48,120 bases of DNA from a virus. Below, piece by piece: positions 1 through 7,730 of the stretch. The stretch's first letter is position 1, and every line of letters begins with the position of its first letter. The stretch is from positions 1-48,120 of the IMG/VR virus record IMGVR_UViG_3300021963_006145, one strand, 5' to 3'. Below the pieces are notes generated by a model. It was not told the DNA's origin, made no database searches, and saw only the letters and a list, made by a program, of their open reading frames with translations. Both the position numbers and the translations under genes were made by a program.

Positions 1-318
1 GATGAGAGCTGGTTGCAGTTTTATAAAAATGCTGACTATAAAGTTCTGCACAATCATTTAAGATATGACCTAGATCCGACCGAACATAGAAATATCTGGG
101 CTGGTGGATATTATATTAGTGATGGTAGCCCAGACAAGTATCAACCATATAGTGGGAGATTTTCTTTTAACACCAGAAATAAATCTTATCTTGTTAAACC
201 TGAAACAGGAATGATTATGTTGTGGCCAGGGGATATTCTACACGAAGTACACCCATTTTATGGCGAGAAAGAAAGAATATGTATTAACTTTAACTTAAGC
301 ACACGTGAAGAAAAATAA
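1..318 (+). CDS. 2OG-Fe(II) oxygenase-like protein, C-terminal part (cut by window edge)
   Basis: The reading frame is open from base 1, so the N-terminus lies outside the window; a TTG at 13 is an internal codon, not a convincing start. The visible part fits the small phage 2OG-Fe(II) oxygenase family: an HNH-containing stretch, then YYISDG, a double-stranded beta-helix core, and a distal metal/2OG-binding end (GDILHEVHPFYGEKERICINFNL) with the expected H...R spacing. Family members hydroxylate amino-acid side chains or sugars using 2-oxoglutarate and oxygen; the substrate here is unknown. It overlaps the next gene by 14 nt. Its C-terminus (STREEK) does not carry the L/I ending seen in the 3756-13568 enzymes. 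Confidence 0.7.
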   Translation, partial: DESWLQFYKNADYKVLHNHLRYDLDPTEHRNIWAGGYYISDGSPDKYQPYSGRFSFNTRNKSYLVKPETGMIMLWPGDILHEVHPFYGEKERICINFNLSTREEK

Positions 319-937
319 GCTAGCAATTGTTGCTGTTGGTCAAGCCTACATTGATGCAGCAAATTATATTATTGCAAATTTTGGAAATGAGTGGGATATC
401 CATGTCTTAACAGACTATCCGGATAAAATAAATGGAAAATGTGAAATAGAGTTATACAAACATAAAGTATTTTCATATTTCCATAAATTATTGTTTGTAT
501 TGAGACTTGTTGAAAAACATAAACAACCAGTTACATATGTTGACGCTGATAGGTTAGATATGTTTTCTAATGAATTTCTTAAAGAATTTTCTTTTGGCCC
601 ATATTTTAAAATATTAAACTGTTGGCCAGAAGGTAGGGAGTTTAAAAAACATTATTCACATGGCCAACATTTTAAACCATTTGTTGACTATTGTATTGAG
701 AATGATTTAGATTATGATATTGATACATTTTCCGAAGAGGTTTTTTATGTACCATATGTCGAGGACATATATGATATAATATTAAACGTTGAAAAAATAA
801 AACCAATATTTGAATACCAAAGCATAATTAGTAGAGAAACTAACCCATATTATCCAAACATAGGTAATGCAGAAGGGTTAGCACTATCATTTGCACTTAA
901 AAAGAGTCATATAAAAATTGTAAAACATGGAGATTAA
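305..937 (+). CDS. Glycosyltransferase-like protein (GT-A type)
   Basis: A 210-residue protein starting at GTG 305 (MKKNKLAIVAVGQAYI), 14 nt inside the preceding gene. The pattern is that of a GT-A nucleotide-sugar transferase: an N-terminal Rossmann-like beta strand, HVLTDYP, and a VTYVDADR segment in which DAD is a plausible DxD metal/nucleotide-sugar site. A second acidic stretch follows (YCIENDLDYDIDTF). It probably transfers a sugar to a surface polysaccharide or a virion glycan. It overlaps the next glycosyltransferase-like gene by 11 nt, which suggests the two are translated together. Donor and acceptor cannot be read from the sequence. Confidence 0.6.
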   Translation: MKKNKLAIVAVGQAYIDAANYIIANFGNEWDIHVLTDYPDKINGKCEIELYKHKVFSYFHKLLFVLRLVEKHKQPVTYVDADRLDMFSNEFLKEFSFGPYFKILNCWPEGREFKKHYSHGQHFKPFVDYCIENDLDYDIDTFSEEVFYVPYVEDIYDIILNVEKIKPIFEYQSIISRETNPYYPNIGNAEGLALSFALKKSHIKIVKHGD

Positions 938-1694
938 ATTATTTTGGAGTTTTGATAGTAGGATGAATTTATATGGCGCAACAGAATATATGTACGATTT
1001 ATATCGTGCATCAATGTTAAGAGCAAAGCAATTAGGTTACGAGGTGCACTTTTATGGTGATGATGTGGCAATTAATAAATTTCAGGGATATGTTGATCAT
1101 TTTTACGATATCACACCAATACATTTTGAAATAGTAGATGATCTTAAATTATATATCCACACACAGCATGATTTAGATTGTGTAACTATTGATGGTGATT
1201 TAATTTTACACGAAAGATTAGTATTTTCAGATTCGGATGTTAATCAGGTTTATTTTGATTTTCCAGAAACAAATAAAGATATCTTAAAAGAAGAAAACAA
1301 CAAGTATAATGGGTATGGCGACTTAAAACGTATATTTGAAAAATATAACACCAAATATTTCTTTCCGCATTTTAATTATAATAATGATATTGCATGCAAT
1401 ACCGGGCTGATTAAATTCAATGATCAAAAAATCAAAGATCTATTCATTCATGAGTTCAGGGGTATTAATAGTTATTTTGTTAAACACATAGAACCATTTG
1501 AAAAAGAAAATGTAGATGCTATGAGAAAAATTAGGTTCATTATTGCTCAGTATCATTTTGGGTGTTTAATTCGTTCTTTAGATGTACCAGCATCTTTTCT
1601 TAAAGAAAACAATAATTATGTACACCTGTTCGGTAATGAAAAGTTTTATGATCATAATAAAGAAATGATTTATAAAATATTAAAAAATATATAA
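927..1694 (+). CDS. Glycosyltransferase-like protein (MxKLFWSFD family)
   Basis: A 255-residue protein beginning MEIKLFWSFDSRMNLYGATEY, a start typical of phage and marine-bacterial GT-A-fold proteins of unknown acceptor. CVTIDGDLIL looks like the DxD metal site and NTGLIKF like the acceptor-side loop; VHLFGNEKF near the end is another segment I associate with these proteins. It is coupled to the upstream gene through an 11-nt overlap. It ends in KILKNI, so it lacks the S/T-L-I ending of the later cluster. Sugar transfer is inferred from fold-like motifs only. Confidence 0.55.
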   Translation: MEIKLFWSFDSRMNLYGATEYMYDLYRASMLRAKQLGYEVHFYGDDVAINKFQGYVDHFYDITPIHFEIVDDLKLYIHTQHDLDCVTIDGDLILHERLVFSDSDVNQVYFDFPETNKDILKEENNKYNGYGDLKRIFEKYNTKYFFPHFNYNNDIACNTGLIKFNDQKIKDLFIHEFRGINSYFVKHIEPFEKENVDAMRKIRFIIAQYHFGCLIRSLDVPASFLKENNNYVHLFGNEKFYDHNKEMIYKILKNI

Positions 1695-1750
1695 GTATAT
1701 ATAAAATTTTAAATTAATTTTTGATATTTATTAGTAAGAAAAAATAAAAC

Positions 1751-1969
1751 ATGGCAATTAAATTAAGAGGTTTAACATCAGAGTCCACAGTGGACATTCC
1801 GGTAATGGAAACATTACCTAATGAGTTTGAGACAAAAGAAGAAGCGCTTGACTTTGTTAAAGCTAATTTAGCTTTATCTACATTTGATCCAGCAGTCACG
1901 GTGATTTGTTTAAAAACTGAGACTGAAGAATATCACTATTTAGAAGTTTTCGATAATGACGCGTTATAA
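1751..1969 (+). CDS. Small acidic protein of unknown function
   Basis: A 72-residue, strongly acidic protein (MAIKLRGLTSESTVDIPVME...). ATG 1751 is preceded by the A-rich stretch taagaaaaaataaaac, the usual start context here and one without a Shine-Dalgarno sequence. Predicted strands alternate with one helix (TKEEALDFVKANLAL). There is no signal peptide, membrane segment or cysteine pair. It stands alone, with gaps on both sides and a strong terminator just downstream, so it is probably transcribed as its own unit and perhaps abundantly. It could be a small virion or decoration protein, but nothing proves this. Confidence 0.6.
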   Translation: MAIKLRGLTSESTVDIPVMETLPNEFETKEEALDFVKANLALSTFDPAVTVICLKTETEEYHYLEVFDNDAL

Positions 1970-1996
1970 TTAATTTCTCTCCGTTTGGACGCAATA

Positions 1997-2021
1997 CCCC
2001 CCTATTAACGGGGGGTTTTTT
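1997..2021 (+). terminator. Rho-independent terminator
   Basis: Six C (1997-2002), a 7-nt loop TATTAAC, six G (2010-2015), then six T (2016-2021). This all-GC stem followed by a T-run stands out in AT-rich DNA. It lies 27 nt after the stop of the small acidic protein gene and closes that unit. Confidence 0.9.
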
Positions 2022-2068
2022 ATTTGTTTAAATTTTACTTTTAATCTATTTTAAATTATATTAGGTAC

Positions 2069-2677
2069 ATGAAGAATTTATGGGTATTCGGTGACTCATT
2101 TAGTACACCATTTAGTTATTACCAACAATATTGTGATTTCAAGGGGTATGTACCTAAAACTTATTATGAAATACTGGGGGAAAAATTAAACATGGATATT
2201 ATCCCATTAGCTAGTGGTGGATCTGACAATCACACAATATTAGATAAATTAATTGAACACATACATAATATTAAAGATGGTGATATTGTTTTAATTGGCT
2301 GGACGGATTGGTTTAGAACTAGGGTTGTTAATGAAAACGGAGAATGGGAATGTTTAAACCCCGGTCATGTAAATCAACCCACGGTTGGAATTTCAAATTA
2401 CTCAATAGCGTCGATCAAAGATATTATACTTAACAGAGACCACCCAAAATATATTACAGAAATGAATAATATAATCAAGTTGGTTAAATTTTCACTTAAA
2501 AATAATAGAGTTATTGATTGGTGTTGGATCGATGAATATAACGTACTCAATTGTGAACTAAAACATATTGGTAGACAAATAACAATCAAAGAGGAAACAA
2601 AAAATCTAGTATGGGATTATCATTGGGGTGAAAAGGGGCATCAAGTATTGGCTGATGAGATGCTGAAAATCATATAG
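2069..2677 (+). CDS. SGNH/GDSL hydrolase-like protein (untagged paralogue)
   Basis: A 202-residue protein with SGNH hydrolase signatures: GDSF at residues 8-11 (nucleophile Ser), ASGGSDN (oxyanion Gly/Asn block), IGWTDW, and DYHWGEKGH near the C-terminus with the catalytic Asp-His. Such enzymes de-esterify sugars or lipids (deacetylases, esterases). It is clearly related to the proteins at 12328 and, more distantly, 9392; GDYCDWKGYVPK-like segments recur in the 12328 protein. It ends right after the last helix (ADEMLKII), whereas the two relatives continue for 10-17 more residues to end in KLI/YLI. It is a useful reference for the C-terminal tag idea. Confidence 0.75.
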   Translation: MKNLWVFGDSFSTPFSYYQQYCDFKGYVPKTYYEILGEKLNMDIIPLASGGSDNHTILDKLIEHIHNIKDGDIVLIGWTDWFRTRVVNENGEWECLNPGHVNQPTVGISNYSIASIKDIILNRDHPKYITEMNNIIKLVKFSLKNNRVIDWCWIDEYNVLNCELKHIGRQITIKEETKNLVWDYHWGEKGHQVLADEMLKII

Positions 2678-2722
2678 GATACATTTCTTATTTTGAAATT
2701 TTTTCATTATATTAATAGTATT

Positions 2723-3154
2723 ATGATAATTTGGCTAACAGGACAACCAGGCGCAGGAAAAACAACGCTAGCGGAGTGGTTAAAAGCACACTACTACAAC
2801 AACGGAATCATTATTGATGGCGATGATATTAGAGACGTATATCAGAACAAAGATTATTCCGAAGAGGGTAGGAGAAAGAATATAGAAAAAGCACAAGATT
2901 TAGCTTTGTTCTTACATCATAAGAACTTCACACCAATAGTATCATTGGTTTCCCCATATAGAGATCAACGAGAATCTTTTAAGCAAAGAATGGGAAATAA
3001 CATTAAAGAGATTTACGTTCACACGTTAAATATTAGGGGTAGAGAACAGTTTCATGTTCAAAATTATGAACCACCAATTGAAAATTATATTGATGCGGAC
3101 ACAACAAATGAAGATCAATATCTTTCCTTCCAAAAAATTAAAAAATACCTATAA
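2723..3154 (+). CDS. cysC: Adenylylsulfate (APS) kinase
   Basis: A 143-residue protein that would phosphorylate APS to PAPS, the sulfate donor for sulfotransferases. Visible motifs: P-loop GQPGAGKTT (residues 7-15), DGDDIR (32-37, substrate-binding), GRRKNIEKAQDLA (the region equivalent to ERRENIRR), and VSPYRDQR (76-83). ATG 2723 is preferred; an in-frame TTG at 2693 would add ten residues upstream of the beta strand that leads into the P-loop. It is slightly shorter than bacterial CysC (about 170-200 residues). A nucleotidyltransferase and a DUF2061 protein follow immediately, and four sulfotransferases lie within the next 10 kb, so PAPS use is local. Confidence 0.85.
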   Translation: MIIWLTGQPGAGKTTLAEWLKAHYYNNGIIIDGDDIRDVYQNKDYSEEGRRKNIEKAQDLALFLHHKNFTPIVSLVSPYRDQRESFKQRMGNNIKEIYVHTLNIRGREQFHVQNYEPPIENYIDADTTNEDQYLSFQKIKKYL

Positions 3155-3157
3155 ATT

Positions 3158-3568
3158 ATGAGCAAAAAGTACGCCTTGTACATCGGAAGATGGCAAAATT
3201 GGCACAAAGGACACGAATGGTTAATTAACCAACAATTAGAAAAGGGTAAAGATATCTGGGTGGCTATTAGAAATGTCCCAACAGATGAAAATAATCCCAA
3301 AACGGCACAACAAGTAATGATGGATTTATCTGAAGAGAAGTTCTTTAGAGATAATGCGCAGAGAATTCAAATATCAATTATACCAGATATCGAATCTGTT
3401 AATTATGGTCGAGGAGTTGGGTACGAAGTTATTTACCACGAACCACCTAAAGAAATTGAAAAAATAAGTGGGACCGCAATTAGAAAAAAATATATTGATT
3501 CTAATGGGGATTCAATTGTATATAATATTGAAAAAAATGATAGTAGAGAGGAAGAGACACATAGCTAA
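3158..3568 (+). CDS. HxGH nucleotidyltransferase (cytidylyl/adenylyltransferase-like)
   Basis: A 136-residue protein of the HIGH-type nucleotidyltransferase fold: YIGRWQNWHKGHEWLI (residues 8-23) matches the GRFQPFHxGH nucleotide-binding loop, and ISGTAIRKKY matches the ISxTxIR phosphate-binding motif near the C-terminus. Relatives include NMN adenylyltransferase and phosphopantetheine adenylyltransferase. It begins 3 nt after the APS kinase stop. A role in making APS or another activated intermediate is suggested by position, but it is not a classical ATP sulfurylase, so NAD metabolism is an equally fair reading. The DUF2061 gene starts inside its 3' end. Confidence 0.7.
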   Translation: MSKKYALYIGRWQNWHKGHEWLINQQLEKGKDIWVAIRNVPTDENNPKTAQQVMMDLSEEKFFRDNAQRIQISIIPDIESVNYGRGVGYEVIYHEPPKEIEKISGTAIRKKYIDSNGDSIVYNIEKNDSREEETHS

Positions 3569-3755
3569 AACAATCTCATATAGAGTGATAAGTACATTAA
3601 TTGGTTTTATCATAATGTGGTGGGTAAGCGGGTCAATTAAAGTTGGTGCCGCTTTTGGTGTTGCTGAATTGGTATATAAACCCATACAATATTATTTACA
3701 TGAAAGAATTTGGTATAAATGGATTAAGTATGGTCTAAATAAAAAAGATTTATAA
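3537..3755 (+). CDS. DUF2061 membrane protein
   Basis: A 72-residue protein with the DUF2061 layout: a basic N-terminus (ERKRHIAKTISYR), a membrane segment (VISTLIGFIIMWWVSG), a second weaker segment, and the characteristic YYLHERIWYKW near the end. The start is taken at ATG 3537 because the conserved family begins there; an upstream in-frame ATG at 3468 would lie deep in the preceding gene. It overlaps the nucleotidyltransferase gene by 32 nt. From general knowledge, DUF2061 genes are often found near sulfate-activation genes, so the neighbourhood agrees. Its biochemical role is not known. Confidence 0.8.
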   Translation: MIVERKRHIAKTISYRVISTLIGFIIMWWVSGSIKVGAAFGVAELVYKPIQYYLHERIWYKWIKYGLNKKDL

Positions 3756-4304
3756 ATGGAAAAACTACACACTTATGAAAACTTCTTAACAATAGAGGAA
3801 TGTGAATCAATTTTAAAGAAATATAGAAACGAGTTAGAACTAAAACCTGGTTTGGTTGGTAGTAATGACGCTAATGCTAGAAAGTCTTCAGTTGCTTTTA
3901 TTGATAACATAGATATAATTGATGATAAGTTAAAAGAATGTTTAAGAAATTTGATTCGTGTAAAAGGGTTTGAAGTTACTGGTTTGGGACCATATCAATT
4001 TACGGAGTACAAGACTGGAGAATATTATGATTGGCACACCGATTCTAAAAAGACCGGAGAAACTAAAAATAGATTTGTTTCTATAGTTATACAATTGAAT
4101 GATGAATATGAAGGGGGTTATCTCCAATTAAAAGATGAGAGTGGCGATAATACTATTCAGCTTGATAAGGGTATTGGTACAATGTATATATTTTATTCAA
4201 ATATAAGACATAGAGTGATGCCGGTAACGAGTGGAACAAGATATTCACTAGTTAATTGGGTTTCACTTAAAGAGATAGAAAATTTTAAAAAGACACTTAT
4301 ATAA
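3756..4304 (+). CDS. 2OG-Fe(II) oxygenase (prolyl-4-hydroxylase-like)
   Basis: A 182-residue 2-oxoglutarate/Fe(II) dioxygenase that begins directly after the DUF2061 stop. The iron ligands are visible: HTD in YYDWHTDSKK and the distal His in RHRVMPV, with the 2OG-binding Arg in SGTRYSLVNW. EYEGGYLQL is a family landmark. The fold should end at NWVSL, yet a 14-residue tail continues to KKTLI-stop, the first occurrence of the C-terminal ending shared through 13568. The stop overlaps the next ATG by one base (TAATG). The likely reaction is hydroxylation of a protein side chain or small molecule; the substrate is unknown. Confidence 0.85.
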   Translation: MEKLHTYENFLTIEECESILKKYRNELELKPGLVGSNDANARKSSVAFIDNIDIIDDKLKECLRNLIRVKGFEVTGLGPYQFTEYKTGEYYDWHTDSKKTGETKNRFVSIVIQLNDEYEGGYLQLKDESGDNTIQLDKGIGTMYIFYSNIRHRVMPVTSGTRYSLVNWVSLKEIENFKKTLI

Positions 4305-5071
4305 TGCTCATAGATAATAAATTTTTATTTGTTTCTCTACCAAGAAGGGCATCTACGTCTTTTCATTTTACTTGTTTATTAAATGGTTTAGATGTAAAAA
4401 ATATTGGCCCGATAGATTGGAGTATTAATAATTCAAAAATTGACTTTAATACTATAGATGAGTCAAATATTATGGATTATATATCACATGGACATGAAAA
4501 AATTGTTGATTTAAAAAAAAAATATGGTAATTCATATCCAATAATATCAATACACAGAAACAGACATGAATCTTTTTATTCTTATTTTAAACATTTAATT
4601 TTTGACTTAGAAAGAGCCGGATTCCCTGAAATTTCAAAACATTTTTCAGAGATATCAGCAAGAGATTTGTTTTTTTTTGATACAAATGATTTAAAATCAT
4701 CAGTTACTAGATATGAAAAAATTATAAGTTATCTTTATAATAATGACTTAATAAAAAATAAAACATATATACTACCAAGTGATTTATCACTTAATACTGA
4801 AGGATATGTTATAAATGTTATAGATATATTATTAACACCAATGGCACATTGGCATAATAATGATAAAGAAATAACTTGGTTTGATATAAATGATTTAACA
4901 AAATTAGAAAATTGGGTATCGAATATAACTAAAAAAACTTTTAAATTAAAAAAGTTAAATTCGAACGATAAAATAGAATGTAAATTAGAATTAAACGATG
5001 AGTTTATACACTATTATAATACTGTTTATGATTATTATGATTTACCTAAAATTGAAAAAACATTAATATAA
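4304..5071 (+). CDS. Sulfotransferase family protein
   Basis: A 255-residue PAPS-dependent sulfotransferase-like protein. The 5'-phosphosulfate loop is LPRRASTSFHF (residues 12-22) and the 3'-phosphate-binding region is ISIHRNRHESFYSYFKH (about 81-97, Arg and Ser in the expected order). It is a close paralogue of the gene at 6923: both have similar N-termini, a PMAHWHN / PLSHYHN segment, WFDI and an LExWVS helix. It ends in IEKTLI, overlapping the next ATG by one base. It would move sulfate from PAPS to a hydroxyl or amine on an unknown acceptor; the APS kinase at 2723 could supply PAPS. Confidence 0.8.
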   Translation: MLIDNKFLFVSLPRRASTSFHFTCLLNGLDVKNIGPIDWSINNSKIDFNTIDESNIMDYISHGHEKIVDLKKKYGNSYPIISIHRNRHESFYSYFKHLIFDLERAGFPEISKHFSEISARDLFFFDTNDLKSSVTRYEKIISYLYNNDLIKNKTYILPSDLSLNTEGYVINVIDILLTPMAHWHNNDKEITWFDINDLTKLENWVSNITKKTFKLKKLNSNDKIECKLELNDEFIHYYNTVYDYYDLPKIEKTLI

Positions 5072-6285
5072 TGAAAAATATTGTAATAGTTGGTGGTGGA
5101 ACTGCTGGGTGGTTGAGTGCGTTTTTTTTAAAAAGAAAATATCCTAATTATAATGTTACTTTAATTGAAAGTACAGTAATCGGCATTCTAGGCGCTGGAG
5201 AAGGGGGCACACCAAATCTTAAATCGATTATTGTTGATGATTTTGGCTTTAATGAAGAAGAATTTTTAGAAAAAGTTAATGGAACCAAAAAATACGGTAT
5301 TATTTTTGACAAGTGGCATAATGATTTAAATCATTCTTTCGTACATGGGTTTGGTTATGATGGTTTAGAAAATGATTTATATTCATATCATTTTAACGCT
5401 CGTTTATTCGCTGAGTTTTTAAAAACCAAAAGTCTGGAAAGGGGGGTAAACCACATAGATGCTGAAATATCTGAATTCATTAATGTCGATAATAATATTA
5501 ACACAATAGTTTTAAATTGTGGTAATAAAATAGTTTCGGATTTTGTATTTGATTGCTCTGGATTTTCTAGATTAATTATCGGTAAATTATATAAAACAAA
5601 ATGGAATTCTTATGAAGATGAGCTATTAATTAATTCCGCTTTACCATTTTTTATAAACAAACCAAATAAGGAGATTAATCAAAGAACCATTGCTGAAGCA
5701 ATTGACTATGGATGGATGTGGAAAATACCCCTTCAAGATAGATGGGGTTGTGGATATCTATATAACGATCAGATGGTTGATGACAAAAAAATTGCTTCTG
5801 AAATCTCAAGATTATATTCAAATGAGAGTATAACGATTAACAAAAAGATCAAATTTAATGCTGGGGCATACGAAAATGTTTGGGTAGAAAATAGTTTGGC
5901 AATTGGATTATCCAGTGGATTTTTAGAACCGCTAGAAGCAACATCAATAATGACAATTATATATCAATTAAGACATTTACCAGAAGATATATTTGATTAT
6001 TCAAAAAGAGATGAGTACAATCATAATGTTAATAGATACAATTATCAAAACATGATGTTTTTACGCCATCATTATAATTGTTCCAGAAATGATACCATTT
6101 TCTGGAAAACATATCGTGGTAAAAAAATACCTCTAATATTGGAAAAAGTTTATTCAAAACTTAATACTCAAGAACAGATTTTGGATGTGTTTGATATAGT
6201 TGGTAATATGGTGACATTTACTAAAGAACAGTATACACACATTTTGAATAATAATTTTTTAAAAAAGGAAAAAACATTAATATGA
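5071..6285 (+). CDS. Flavin-dependent tryptophan-halogenase-like protein
   Basis: A 404-residue FAD protein of the PrnA/RebH type. It shows the FAD loop GGGTAGW (residues 8-14), AGEGGTPNL, the diagnostic WMWKIP, and GFLEPLEATSI with a Glu at the position of the PrnA catalytic Glu. NGTKKYGIIFDKW aligns with the catalytic-Lys segment, so Lys74 may be the halogenating lysine. It is about 130 residues shorter than PrnA, so halogenation is plausible but another FAD oxidation is possible. It needs a flavin reductase, not seen here. Trp-halogenase-like genes are known in some marine T4-like phages. It ends in KEKTLI and overlaps the next gene by 4 nt (ATGA). Confidence 0.85.
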   Translation: MKNIVIVGGGTAGWLSAFFLKRKYPNYNVTLIESTVIGILGAGEGGTPNLKSIIVDDFGFNEEEFLEKVNGTKKYGIIFDKWHNDLNHSFVHGFGYDGLENDLYSYHFNARLFAEFLKTKSLERGVNHIDAEISEFINVDNNINTIVLNCGNKIVSDFVFDCSGFSRLIIGKLYKTKWNSYEDELLINSALPFFINKPNKEINQRTIAEAIDYGWMWKIPLQDRWGCGYLYNDQMVDDKKIASEISRLYSNESITINKKIKFNAGAYENVWVENSLAIGLSSGFLEPLEATSIMTIIYQLRHLPEDIFDYSKRDEYNHNVNRYNYQNMMFLRHHYNCSRNDTIFWKTYRGKKIPLILEKVYSKLNTQEQILDVFDIVGNMVTFTKEQYTHILNNNFLKKEKTLI

Positions 6286-6923
6286 CACCGCCTAAAGAAA
6301 TTGTGTTTAGTCCATCTTTGTCAATATGGAAGTCAACATTTGATATAACAAATAAAGATAAAATGCTAACGGAATGTGAAGATCTAATAAAAAGAATGTC
6401 AAAAGTTAGTACTGATGGTTATGCGTATTATATAAATAATAAATTAGATTACAAAAACCATATTGCAGTTGAAATAAAAAATGTGTTAGATCAATTAATG
6501 ATAGACGGTCTGAATGCGTGTATTGAATTGTTTGATGAACCATTTAATGAACTTAAAACTGACGTATGGGTAAATGTTGTTAGATTCAAAGATCCAGTAC
6601 AAAAGAATTATAAAAAAGATGGTTCATTGGTGTTTCATAATCATGTTGATTTAAATATAGCAAATAAACTACCACCCCCATTTTATACCTTTGTTTGCTA
6701 CATACAGATGCCAAATAATTTAAGCGGGGACGATGGGGTACTATTTATGGAAGATGTAGACCACAAGATCTACTCTATATTACCCGAAGATGGTGATATA
6801 ATAATAATGAAGGGGGATCTTCCGCATGTACCCAATTACGCACCAAATTCAAATAAAGATAGAATAGTTTTAGCTGGTAGTGTTCGCATGGATCTATCAA
6901 AACAAACCAAAAGTTTAATATAA
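6282..6923 (+). CDS. 2OG-Fe(II) oxygenase-like protein
   Basis: A 213-residue protein with a 2OG oxygenase core: FHNHVDLN supplies the HxD pair, GDGDIIIMKGDLPHVPNYAP the distal His, and NKDRIVLAGSVR the Arg that binds 2-oxoglutarate. It belongs to the group with short phage oxygenases of the YYI/FVCYIQMP type and is only distantly similar to the 3756 protein. It overlaps the halogenase stop (ATGA) and its own stop overlaps the next ATG. The last residues are QTKSLI, again the S/T-L-I ending. The substrate is not evident. Confidence 0.75.
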   Translation: MTPPKEIVFSPSLSIWKSTFDITNKDKMLTECEDLIKRMSKVSTDGYAYYINNKLDYKNHIAVEIKNVLDQLMIDGLNACIELFDEPFNELKTDVWVNVVRFKDPVQKNYKKDGSLVFHNHVDLNIANKLPPPFYTFVCYIQMPNNLSGDDGVLFMEDVDHKIYSILPEDGDIIIMKGDLPHVPNYAPNSNKDRIVLAGSVRMDLSKQTKSLI

Positions 6924-7648
6924 TGTTAGTAGAAAATAAGTTTATATACCTAAATTTACCTAGATGTTCGTCAACATCTTTCCATATTGCGTGTCTTAAA
7001 AACGGGTTAGATATTAAATATTATGATGATATTATTCATACACTAAATCCCCCTAAAATTTCTGTAGATGCCGATAACGAATCAATCGCAGACAACTTAA
7101 CACACGCTCACGAACGAATTAAAAATTTAAAGAAAAAATTTGGTAACGATTTACCAGTTATTTCGGTCAGAAGAAACCCTTATGATAGGTACATCTCATT
7201 ATGGAAACACATAATTGATGAACTCTACAGGGTAAATGAAATGGAAACATTTAACATATTTAAATCATTAAAAATAGATGAATTAATGTGTTATACTGAA
7301 AACGATTTAGTTTCTAATGAGAGAAAATATGGCTGGATTAAAGAGTTTTTTAATAAAACCGGAGTAAAAAAAACAGGTCCATATGTTACGGCTATGATTT
7401 ATATGATGATAACCCCATTATCTCATTATCACAATCATGATACTTCAATAAAATGGTTTGATATAAGCAAACTTGACGAACTAGAAAAATGGGTTTCAGA
7501 CACTTTAATGATCGATTTTAAACTTGAAAAAATCAATTCAAGCCAACATTTTGAATGTTCTATTTTAAATGATGAGTATTTCAAAAAAAGGTACGATACC
7601 ATATATGGTAATTTTGACAACCCCAAAAGAATTAAAACATTGATTTAA
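6923..7648 (+). CDS. Sulfotransferase family protein (paralogue of 4304 gene)
   Basis: A 241-residue sulfotransferase-like protein with the PAPS loop LPRCSSTSFHI (residues 12-22) and the 3'-phosphate region ISVRRNPYDRYISLWKH. It aligns along its full length with the protein at 4304, so one probably arose from the other by duplication. It ends in RIKTLI. Its stop is followed by an 82-nt AT-rich gap with no start codon of another gene nearby, so here the shared C-terminal ending cannot be explained by overlap with a downstream start. The codons (aca ttg att) also differ from those used at 5071 and 6285. Confidence 0.8.
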   Translation: MLVENKFIYLNLPRCSSTSFHIACLKNGLDIKYYDDIIHTLNPPKISVDADNESIADNLTHAHERIKNLKKKFGNDLPVISVRRNPYDRYISLWKHIIDELYRVNEMETFNIFKSLKIDELMCYTENDLVSNERKYGWIKEFFNKTGVKKTGPYVTAMIYMMITPLSHYHNHDTSIKWFDISKLDELEKWVSDTLMIDFKLEKINSSQHFECSILNDEYFKKRYDTIYGNFDNPKRIKTLI

Positions 7649-7730
7649 TAAAATTATATATACATATATTTCATTAGAAATCTTTAAAATATTGTTTCTA
7701 ATATTTATATTTAATAATTAACAATACATT

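Noticed and set aside
1714-1899. Minus-strand open frame over the small acidic gene
   Set aside because: It is antisense to a gene with good start context and its own terminator; its product is low-complexity.
3158-3568. The HxGH nucleotidyltransferase as a true ATP sulfurylase
   Set aside because: Motifs match NMNAT/PPAT-type enzymes (GRFQPFHxGH, ISxTxIR); sulfurylase-specific motifs are not visible, so only a general call is made.
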